From positions 1 to 5,386 of the forward strand of contig JANNRP010000339.1 in NCBI GenBank assembly GCA_031401535.1: a stretch of 5,386 bases of DNA, written 5' to 3'. The stretch comes from JAKFWF01 sp031401535. GTDB lineage: Bacteria > Pseudomonadota > Alphaproteobacteria > Rhizobiales > Hyphomicrobiaceae. Numbering within the stretch: the stretch's first letter is position 1; every line of letters starts with the position of its first letter. The notes beneath the pieces were generated by a model. It did not search any database, was not told the DNA's origin, and saw nothing but the letters and a program-made list of their open reading frames with translations. Positions 1-5,386 of the stretch are shown piece by piece. Made by a program: the position numbers and the translations under genes.

Positions 1-228
1 GCGGCGGGTCGTCATCTGATGCCGGTCGCCGGTGCCGAAGGTCTACCGGGCGATGTTGTCGTCTTTCGGTTCCGGGCGGGGTTGCCTGCCAAGCACATTG
101 GTATTTTGGCGACACCCGCATCATTCGTTCACGCCATGGAGGGCGGGGCAGCTTGCGAGATTGCGCTGGCGCCGTGGTGGCGGCGTCGGATTGCCGGCGT
201 GTTTGCATTCCAGACCACCAATACCTGA
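1..228 (+). CDS. NlpC/P60-family tail peptidase, C-terminal part (GTA gp14-like), 5'-truncated
   Basis: This is the last 75 codons of a gene whose start lies before the window; reading frame 1 is open from base 1 and ends at TGA 226-228. The visible part has the second half of the NlpC/P60 fold: a GDVVVFRF strand, then KHIGIL with a His at local residue 32 (94-96), then FVHAME with a His at local residue 44 (130-132). The 12-residue spacing of the two His residues matches the second and third members of the Cys-His-His triad in NlpC/P60 cysteine peptidases such as Spr. The catalytic Cys would be upstream and cannot be checked. In alphaproteobacterial GTAs and related siphophages, this peptidase sits directly before the large tail-tip protein, as here, and belongs to the distal tail, where it is thought to cut peptide cross-links of recipient peptidoglycan during DNA entry. 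The ATG at 19 is internal to the conserved domain and is probably not the start. The family call is firm; the role is inferred from context. Confidence 0.88.
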   Translation, partial: AAGRHLMPVAGAEGLPGDVVVFRFRAGLPAKHIGILATPASFVHAMEGGAACEIALAPWWRRRIAGVFAFQTTNT

Positions 229-231
229 GGA
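226..231 (+). promoter_or_regulatory. Ribosome binding site of the tail-tip gene, overlapping the upstream stop
   Basis: TGAGGA overlaps the stop codon of the upstream peptidase gene and lies 9 nt before the ATG at 241. The codons between the stop and this ATG include no other start codon, so the site fixes the start of the tail-tip gene. The overlap suggests coupled translation of the two genes. Confidence 0.7.
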
Positions 232-240
232 TCAACCGAT

Positions 241-3200
241 ATGGCAACGCTCGCACTTGCAGCGGCCGGCGCTGCCGCAGGCTCGGCGCTGCTGCCGGCA
301 GGCTTTTCAGTACTCGGCGCGACGGTCAGCGGCGCGGCTATTGGCTCGCAGGTGGGCGCGCTTGCCGGTTCCTACATTGATCAAGCGTTGTTTGGCTCTT
401 CGGGTCAGTCTCGCGCCTTGGCCGGGCCGCGTCTGTCAGACTTACGCGTCACATCCTCGACCGAGGGCGCGGCTGTCCCCCGCGTCTATGGTCGGGCGCG
501 GATTGGTGGCCAGATCATCTGGGCAACGGATTTTGAAGAGCAGGTCACGACGACTGAGGCGGGCGGCGGTGGCAAAGGTGGCGGTGGTCAAGGCGGGGCA
601 TCGACTGAGACCACGTATCGCTACTTTGCCAACTTCGCGGTCGCACTTGCCGAAGGCGAATTGTCAGGCCTCGGTCGGGTCTGGGCAGATGGTGCGGAGC
701 TTGATCTTGCAGGCATCACGTGGCGCTTGCATACGGGCAGCGAAACACAAACTGCCGACAGTTTGATCGTGTCGCGGCTCGGGGGCGACGCGCCAGCCTA
801 TCGTGGCGTGGCCTATATCGTATTTGAAGGCATGGCACTCGGTCCTTACGGCAATCGTCTGCCACAACTCTCGTTCGAGGTGTTTCGCAGCACCGATACG
901 GTGCGTGACCTCGTGCGCGGCGTCGTGCTCATTCCAGGTTCCGGTGAATTTGTACTGGCGACCGAGCCGGTGACACGGACTGGATTTGGCGGTGAGCGCC
1001 TGTCGGAGAACGTGCATACGCGGTCAGTTGGCACGGATGCCGTGGTCGCGGTCGATCAGTTGCAGGATATGCTGCCGTCGGTTGCCTCGGTGTCTCTGGT
1101 CACGAGCTGGTTCGGCACCGATCTGCGCTGCGGCCATTGTTTGATCGAGCCGCGTGTCGAGCGATTGAACAAGGATACGACGCCCTTGGTGTGGCAGGTC
1201 GCCGGTGTGACACGTGCGATGGCGTCGGTTGTCAGTCAGCGTGACGCGCGGTCGGCCTACGGTGGGACGCCGTCGGATGATACGGATGTCGCACAGATCA
1301 CAGCATTGAAAGCGCGCGGACTAGCGGTGACGCTCAATCCGTTCATCCTGATGGACGTCGCCGAGGGCAACGTGCTGCCCAACCCACTGGATGGCAGCGG
1401 TGCCCAACCGGCCTATCCTTGGCGGGGGCGGATTACCTGCGATCCAGCACCCGGTCGGCCCGGCTCACCCGATAAGTCGGCGGCGGCTGCAACGCAGATC
1501 GCGAGTTTTGTCGGGTCCGTGCTGCCGGGTCATTTTTCGCTGTCGGGAACCACGGTCATCTACTCGGGCCCCGTTGAATGGTCGTACCGTCGGTTCATCC
1601 TGCATCATGCTTGGCTCGCGAAAGCGGCTGGCGGGATTGACGCCTTTCTGATTGGTAGTGAGTTGCGCGGGCTATCGACGGTGCGGTCGGCGGGGTCCGC
1701 ATATCCTTTCGTTGCCGCATTGCAGCAGTTGGCGCTCGACGTCAAAAGTATCCTCGGACCCGCGACGAAGGTCACCTATGCGGCTGACTGGTCAGAGTAC
1801 TTCGGCCATCAACCGGCAGACGGCACCGGTGACGTTTATTTTCATCTCGATCCGTTGTGGGCCTCGTCGGCGATCGACGCGGTCGGCATCGATCTCTATT
1901 GGCCACTGGCCGATTGGCGCGATGGCCGCGATCATCTCGACGCGCTGGCTGGCACACGCTCAATCTACGATCTTGGCTACCTCAAGGACAACATCGTCGG
2001 CGGCGAAGGCTACGATTGGTACTACGCGAACGATGTGGCCCGCTCAAATCAAAGCCGCACACCGATCAGCGATGGCGCTGGCAAGCCGTGGGTGTTCCGC
2101 TTCAAGGATCTCAAGTCCTGGTGGCTCAACCAGCATATGAACCGGCCAGGCGGAGTTGAGAGCGGCGTGCCGACTGCCTGGGTGCCGCAATCGAAGCCGA
2201 TCTGGTTCATGGAGGCGGGGTGCAGCGCCGTCGACAAGGGTGCCAACCAGCCGAATGTATTCGTCGATCCCAAGAGCACGGAGTCGGCGCTGCCATGGTT
2301 CTCCACGGGCCGCCGTGACGACTTTATGCAGCGCCGGTACGTGCAGGCGCTGCTGGAGGCCTACGATACCGCTCATCCGGGCAGCGTGCCGGGCCTTAAC
2401 CCGGTCTCGACCCTTTATGGCAACCCTATGGTCGCGATCGACCGGATCCATATCTACTCCTGGGACCTGCGGCCCTATCCAGCGTTCCCGAATGACAGCG
2501 ATACCTGGGGCGACGGTGACAACTGGCGGCTGGGCCACTGGCTCAACGGCCGGATCGCAGCCGTACCTCTCGGTGATCTCGTCGCACGCCTGATGACTGA
2601 CTACGATTTCGCAGCGTTTGACAGCGCTAGCCTCGATGGCGTCGTCCAAGGTTACGTCATCGACCGCATCATGTCCCCGCGCGATGCGCTGCAGCCGCTC
2701 GAACTCGCCTACTTCTTCGATAGCCTTGAAAGCGGTGGCAGGATCGCGCTGCGCCATCGGGGAGCGGCGGCGCCAAGTGCTGCCATCGATGAGCTGGAGT
2801 GCGTCGAGCCAAAGCCCGGCGCGCCACTGGTGACGCTCACGCGCGGTCAAGAGACCGAACTGCCCGCGTCCGCCAAGATCACGCATTTGTCGCCGGAGAA
2901 CGATTACCGCCAAGCGGTTGCCGAGGCGCGTCGGCTGACCGGGGCAAGCGGTCGTGTGGCGCAAGCAGATCTCGCGTTGCTGCTGGAGGCGGACGCGGCC
3001 AACGAACTCGCCGATGCCTGGCTGTTCGAGGCCTGGGCGGCGCGCGAGCGGGCAAGTTTCTCTCTGCCACCGAGCCAACTGGCGATCGAACCCGGCGACA
3101 GCATCAATCTAACGGTCGGCGGGCGCAGTCGTCTGGTCCGGGTTACTGAGATTTCCGACCATGGCGTCCGCGGTATCGAAGCTCGTGGCCTCGATCCGGA

Positions 3201-4200
3201 GGTCTATCAGCGCAATGTCGGGTCGGTTCGTCTGGCTGGCATCGCGATGCCAACCAGTGCGGGGCAGGCCGATGTCTACTTTCTCGATTTGCCTAAGTTG
3301 ACCGGCGACGAGTCAGATTTTGCAGGTTATCTTTCCGCGGCCCAGATACCGTGGCCGGGAGCGCTCGCGGTCTACAGGTCGCCGGAAGCGGCTGGCTATC
3401 AACTCTCAGCCTACGTCAATGCGCCGGGTATTCATGGCGTCACACTCGACCCGCTCTATGCCGCTCCAGAAGGGCGGATCGATCGCGCAGCAAAACTGCG
3501 CGTTCAGTTAGGCGTTGGAGGAGCGCTCGCATCGGTCTCGCGGTTGAAGCTGCTGGGAGGTGCGAACGCTGCCGCAGTGCGCAATGCCAGTGGCGATTGG
3601 GAGGTGCTGCAATTCGAATTCGCTGTTCTGGTTGGTGCACAAACCTACGAGCTATCCAATCTGTTGCGCGGGCAGGCTGGCACCGAACTGGCCATGGGGC
3701 AGGGGACCCCGATTGCTGTGGGCGCACCCTTCGTGGTCCTCGGCCCTGGCATTACCAAGATTGAACTGACCGCAGATCAGCTCGCGCTGCCCTATAACTG
3801 GCGGGTCGGGCCTGCATCCAAGGATCTAGGTTCCGCCACCTATGTTTCTCTGGTGCACGGCTATCGAGGGCTCGGTACGCGGCCACTCAGTCCGGTACAC
3901 GTGCGTGGGACGCGCAGTAGCGGTGATCTCACGATAGCCTGGATCCGCCGCACGCGCACCGGGGGCGACAGCTGGATTGTGGCCGAAGTGCCGTTGGGCG
4001 AGGACGTCGAGACTTACGATCTCGACATCATGTCGGGCAGCGTTGTGATGCGCCAACTCAGCGTCACCGCATCTACAGCGGTCTATTCCGCCGCTCAACA
4101 GTTGGCTGATTTCGGCGCACTTCAGTCCAGCCTGACAGTCCGCGTCTATCAGAAAAGCGCCGTATGGGGCCGGGGCGCCGGCCGGATCGCAATCGTTTAA
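241..4200 (+). CDS. Tail-tip / host-specificity protein with glycoside-hydrolase-like TIM barrel (GTA gp15 'megatron' type)
   Basis: This complete 1319-residue protein is of the size usual for GTA gp15 homologues. It would form the distal tail tip that contacts the recipient envelope. Visible parts in order: residues 1-52, hydrophobic and Gly/Ala-rich; about 60-240, a J-like tail-hub region including YFANFAVALAEGE and RVWADG, interrupted by a Gly-rich loop at 108-119; about 280-720, the GTA TIM-barrel-like domain with TSWFGTDLRCGHC (288-300), ITCDPAPGRPGSPDK (398-412), IGSELRG (471-477), GEGYDWYYAN (588-597) and a stretch at 637-682 including KPIWFMEAGC; about 800-960, a Phage-tail_3-like region with LSPENDYRQAVAEARRL; about 1139-1160, the NLLRGQAGTE motif; and about 1215-1319, a beta-rich, possibly FN3-like end. 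Glu474 and Glu658 sit where clan GH-A hydrolases carry their catalytic pair, so glycan binding or cleavage is possible but unproven. The ATG at 241 is the first start after the upstream stop and has a good ribosome binding site. No frameshift is seen. Confidence 0.95.
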   Translation: MATLALAAAGAAAGSALLPAGFSVLGATVSGAAIGSQVGALAGSYIDQALFGSSGQSRALAGPRLSDLRVTSSTEGAAVPRVYGRARIGGQIIWATDFEEQVTTTEAGGGGKGGGGQGGASTETTYRYFANFAVALAEGELSGLGRVWADGAELDLAGITWRLHTGSETQTADSLIVSRLGGDAPAYRGVAYIVFEGMALGPYGNRLPQLSFEVFRSTDTVRDLVRGVVLIPGSGEFVLATEPVTRTGFGGERLSENVHTRSVGTDAVVAVDQLQDMLPSVASVSLVTSWFGTDLRCGHCLIEPRVERLNKDTTPLVWQVAGVTRAMASVVSQRDARSAYGGTPSDDTDVAQITALKARGLAVTLNPFILMDVAEGNVLPNPLDGSGAQPAYPWRGRITCDPAPGRPGSPDKSAAAATQIASFVGSVLPGHFSLSGTTVIYSGPVEWSYRRFILHHAWLAKAAGGIDAFLIGSELRGLSTVRSAGSAYPFVAALQQLALDVKSILGPATKVTYAADWSEYFGHQPADGTGDVYFHLDPLWASSAIDAVGIDLYWPLADWRDGRDHLDALAGTRSIYDLGYLKDNIVGGEGYDWYYANDVARSNQSRTPISDGAGKPWVFRFKDLKSWWLNQHMNRPGGVESGVPTAWVPQSKPIWFMEAGCSAVDKGANQPNVFVDPKSTESALPWFSTGRRDDFMQRRYVQALLEAYDTAHPGSVPGLNPVSTLYGNPMVAIDRIHIYSWDLRPYPAFPNDSDTWGDGDNWRLGHWLNGRIAAVPLGDLVARLMTDYDFAAFDSASLDGVVQGYVIDRIMSPRDALQPLELAYFFDSLESGGRIALRHRGAAAPSAAIDELECVEPKPGAPLVTLTRGQETELPASAKITHLSPENDYRQAVAEARRLTGASGRVAQADLALLLEADAANELADAWLFEAWAARERASFSLPPSQLAIEPGDSINLTVGGRSRLVRVTEISDHGVRGIEARGLDPEVYQRNVGSVRLAGIAMPTSAGQADVYFLDLPKLTGDESDFAGYLSAAQIPWPGALAVYRSPEAAGYQLSAYVNAPGIHGVTLDPLYAAPEGRIDRAAKLRVQLGVGGALASVSRLKLLGGANAAAVRNASGDWEVLQFEFAVLVGAQTYELSNLLRGQAGTELAMGQGTPIAVGAPFVVLGPGITKIELTADQLALPYNWRVGPASKDLGSATYVSLVHGYRGLGTRPLSPVHVRGTRSSGDLTIAWIRRTRTGGDSWIVAEVPLGEDVETYDLDIMSGSVVMRQLSVTASTAVYSAAQQLADFGALQSSLTVRVYQKSAVWGRGAGRIAIV
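562..597 (+). repeat. Short glycine-codon repeat within the tail-tip gene
   Basis: Twelve codons encode GGGGKGGGGQGG (residues 108-119), built from near-repeats of GGTGGC. This is probably a flexible loop between strands of the N-terminal tail-hub region, just before the conserved YFANFAVAL strand. Such low-complexity DNA can change length by replication slippage in steps of one codon. Confidence 0.7.
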
Positions 4201-4220
4201 CGCCGGTATCCAACGAACCC

Positions 4221-4226
4221 AAGGAG
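4221..4226 (+). promoter_or_regulatory. Ribosome binding site of the endolysin gene
   Basis: AAGGAG lies 7 nt before the ATG at 4234, a near-ideal Shine-Dalgarno sequence. It is the strongest of the three seen in the window and supports 4234 over the in-frame ATG at 4252. The 33-nt gap after the tail-tip stop contains no stem-loop terminator and no convincing promoter. Confidence 0.8.
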
Positions 4227-4233
4227 ACGAACC

Positions 4234-5386
4234 ATGCCGCAACCGGCCTGGATGGAGCCCGCATGGGCGGAACTCGGTCAGCGCGAAGTTTCGGGCAATG
4301 GCGATAACCCGCGTATCGTGGCGTTGTACCGTGACGCTGGCCAGAAGGCGGCATTGCATGATGACGTCGCGTGGTGCGCAGCCTTTGTCGGTGCCTCGCT
4401 GGAGCGGTCGGGCATCGCCGGTACGCGCTCGTTGATGGCACGCTCCTATCTCGACTGGGGCACGCCGATCGAAGCAGGGCGGCTCGGCGCCGTCGCGATA
4501 TTTTCGCGAGGGAGTGACCCGGCGTCCGGTCATGTGGCGTTTTATCTAGATCGCGACCATGCATCCGTGTTCGTGCTGGGGGGCAATCAAGGCGATTCCG
4601 TCAGTGTTGCAACGATATCGAAGGACCGGTTGCTAGGGCTGCGCTGGCCCGTTGATGAGGCGCTGCAAACGCCGGTGATCGCGACGCCGCCTGGGCCAGA
4701 TCCACTCAATTCAAACGCGGTATTTGCGTTAGCACTGTCTCACGTTCTGGAGATGGAAGGGCGGTGGACGGAAGACCCCTATGACCCTGGCGGGCCGACC
4801 AACTACGGCATCACGCTTGCTACATTGGCAGCGCATCGTGGCGTCGCGGTCAACGCCGATACGTTCGTCGGCCTCAAAGCCGAGCTCCGCAGTATTGCGG
4901 CGACCGAGGTGCGCGCCATCTATCGTGCCCGCTATTGGGAGCGATGCCGGGCCGCAGAATTGCCGGCAGCGGTTGCGCTCATGCATTTCGATGCATCGGT
5001 TAATCACGGTGTAGGTGCTGGCGCGCGGATGCTGCAGGCCGTGGTTGGGGTCGTAATAGACGGCGAAATTGGACCGGAAACGCTGGACGCCGTGCAGCGC
5101 GCCGCCGTCTCAGAACTCGTCGCGAATTATGCCGAGGCCCGGCGCGTCCGGTATCGCGGGCTCAGTCATTTCTGGCGATTTGGGCGTGGCTGGCTGGCGC
5201 GCGTTGATCGCACCCTTGCTGCAAGCCTGGCCCTCGACACCACAAAATCTGTTTCCCAACCGAAAGGACCAACGACGATGACAGATTCCAAGACGACCTC
5301 TGGCGAACCCGCAACCAAATGGTGGGGTGAATCGCTCACCGTCTGGGGTGCATTGATCACTGCGGCGTCAACCGTAATACCGGCAC
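4234..5386 (+). CDS. Two-domain endolysin: TIGR02594-type Cys/His domain + GH108 muramidase + PG_binding_3-like domain, 3'-truncated by the window
   Basis: The frame is open for 384 codons to the window end with no stop. Residues 1-139 match the TIGR02594 family, an NlpC/P60- or CHAP-like fold: likely catalytic Cys48 in AWCAAFV, His100 in SGHVAFY and Asn118 in VLGGNQGD, ending with LLGLRWP. A Pro-rich linker (about 140-163) follows. Residues about 164-247 resemble GH108 N-acetylmuramidases: Glu175 in LEMEGRW is the expected catalytic acid, with DPGGPTNYGIT at 184-194. Residues about 249-320 fit the paired PG_binding_3-like domain (FDASVNHG at 252-259, IDGEIGPETL at 275-284). Together these would cut both the peptide and the glycan of peptidoglycan, typical of host lysis from the cytoplasmic side. 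There is no N-terminal signal peptide, so export would need a holin or the attached hydrophobic C-terminus. From Met349 the protein runs into a hydrophilic stretch and then an apolar segment (369-384), discussed separately. Domain calls are by recognition of motifs; the exact bond cut by the first domain is unknown. Confidence 0.9.
   Translation, partial: MPQPAWMEPAWAELGQREVSGNGDNPRIVALYRDAGQKAALHDDVAWCAAFVGASLERSGIAGTRSLMARSYLDWGTPIEAGRLGAVAIFSRGSDPASGHVAFYLDRDHASVFVLGGNQGDSVSVATISKDRLLGLRWPVDEALQTPVIATPPGPDPLNSNAVFALALSHVLEMEGRWTEDPYDPGGPTNYGITLATLAAHRGVAVNADTFVGLKAELRSIAATEVRAIYRARYWERCRAAELPAAVALMHFDASVNHGVGAGARMLQAVVGVVIDGEIGPETLDAVQRAAVSELVANYAEARRVRYRGLSHFWRFGRGWLARVDRTLAASLALDTTKSVSQPKGPTTMTDSKTTSGEPATKWWGESLTVWGALITAASTVIPA
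5262..5268 (+). promoter_or_regulatory. Possible internal ribosome binding site within the endolysin frame
   Basis: GAAAGGA lies 9 nt before an in-frame ATG at 5278, just after the last recognisable endolysin domain and a short polar linker. Its quality and placement are those of a normal gene start, although the endolysin frame reads straight through it. Confidence 0.5.
5278..5386 (+). CDS. Possible nested or fused small membrane (holin-like) protein, start only
   Basis: From the internal ATG the frame encodes a polar start, MTDSKTTSGEPATKWWGES, followed by an apolar run TVWGALITAASTVIPA that is cut off by the window. The layout of a short charged N-terminus, a WW pair and then an apolar helix resembles small membrane proteins found next to endolysins in alphaproteobacterial phages. 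It would be a holin or accessory lysis protein, but the visible 36 codons are too few for a family call. It is in the same frame as the endolysin with no stop between, so it may be the C-terminus of that protein, a second product from an internal start, or both. The start has its own plausible Shine-Dalgarno sequence. Confidence 0.4.
   Translation, partial: MTDSKTTSGEPATKWWGESLTVWGALITAASTVIPA

Noticed and set aside
32..766. 244-codon plus-strand open frame in another frame across the peptidase and the start of the tail-tip gene
   Set aside because: Arg- and Pro-rich, low-information translation typical of a shifted frame; it conflicts with two genes that have clear family motifs.
2044..3078. 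344-codon open frame on the minus strand inside the tail-tip gene
   Set aside because: Its codons pair exactly with those of the sense gene. In that register a stop appears only where the sense gene uses TTA, CTA or TCA, which are rare in GC-rich DNA, so long empty frames are expected. The translated sequence shows no family features.
4174..4185. GC-rich palindromes (GGCGCC, CCGGCCGG) near the end of the tail-tip gene
   Set aside because: They have no loop and no following T run, and lie inside the coding sequence, so they are not supported as a terminator.
3826..4533. 235-codon minus-strand open frame spanning the tail-tip/endolysin junction
   Set aside because: Same codon-on-codon antisense register, crossing two well-supported genes. 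No recognisable protein sequence.
1..5386. Window length equals that of the phiX174 genome
   Set aside because: Coincidence only: the gene content is GTA/siphophage-like with long GC-rich genes and has nothing in common with phiX174.
1..5386. tRNAs, CRISPR arrays, insertion sequences, attachment sites, promoters
   Set aside because: I read for these and found no cloverleaf, regular spaced repeats, terminal inverted repeats or convincing -35/-10 pairs. Almost all of the window is coding.

Overview
The window carries three plus-strand genes from the distal end of a tail-tip module, followed by a cell-wall-lysing gene. The sequence is GC-rich, and the protein sequences match the family conserved in alphaproteobacterial gene transfer agents (GTAs) and their related siphophages. 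The organism is therefore most likely an alphaproteobacterium, possibly Hyphomicrobiales or Rhodobacterales; I cannot name a genus. The sequence alone does not settle whether this is a domesticated GTA cluster or a prophage.

Layout. (1) Positions 1-228 hold the C-terminal part of an NlpC/P60-type tail peptidase, the counterpart of GTA gp14; its catalytic Cys lies upstream of the window. (2) Positions 241-4200 hold a complete 1319-residue tail-tip/host-specificity protein, the counterpart of GTA gp15 ('megatron'). It has a hydrophobic Gly/Ala-rich N-terminus, a glycine-rich loop, a glycoside-hydrolase-like TIM barrel, a Phage-tail_3-type region and a C-terminal beta-sandwich-like domain. (3) From 4234 to the window end runs an open frame of at least 384 codons: a TIGR02594-type Cys/His peptidase or amidase-like domain, then a GH108 muramidase domain, then a PG_binding_3-like domain. 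It continues without a stop into what looks like the start of a small holin-like membrane protein.

The genes are tightly spaced (12 nt and 33 nt gaps), each full gene has a good Shine-Dalgarno sequence, and I see no terminator or promoter between them, so they are probably co-transcribed. In function, the peptidase and tail-tip protein would act at the distal tail during attachment and local wall penetration. The third gene would degrade host peptidoglycan from within to release particles.

The most unusual point is the junction near 5278. An internal ATG with its own ribosome binding site lies in frame with the endolysin and no stop codon intervenes, so the locus may encode a lysin-membrane-protein fusion, two nested products, or both. 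I saw no RNA genes, CRISPR arrays, insertion sequences or attachment sites.
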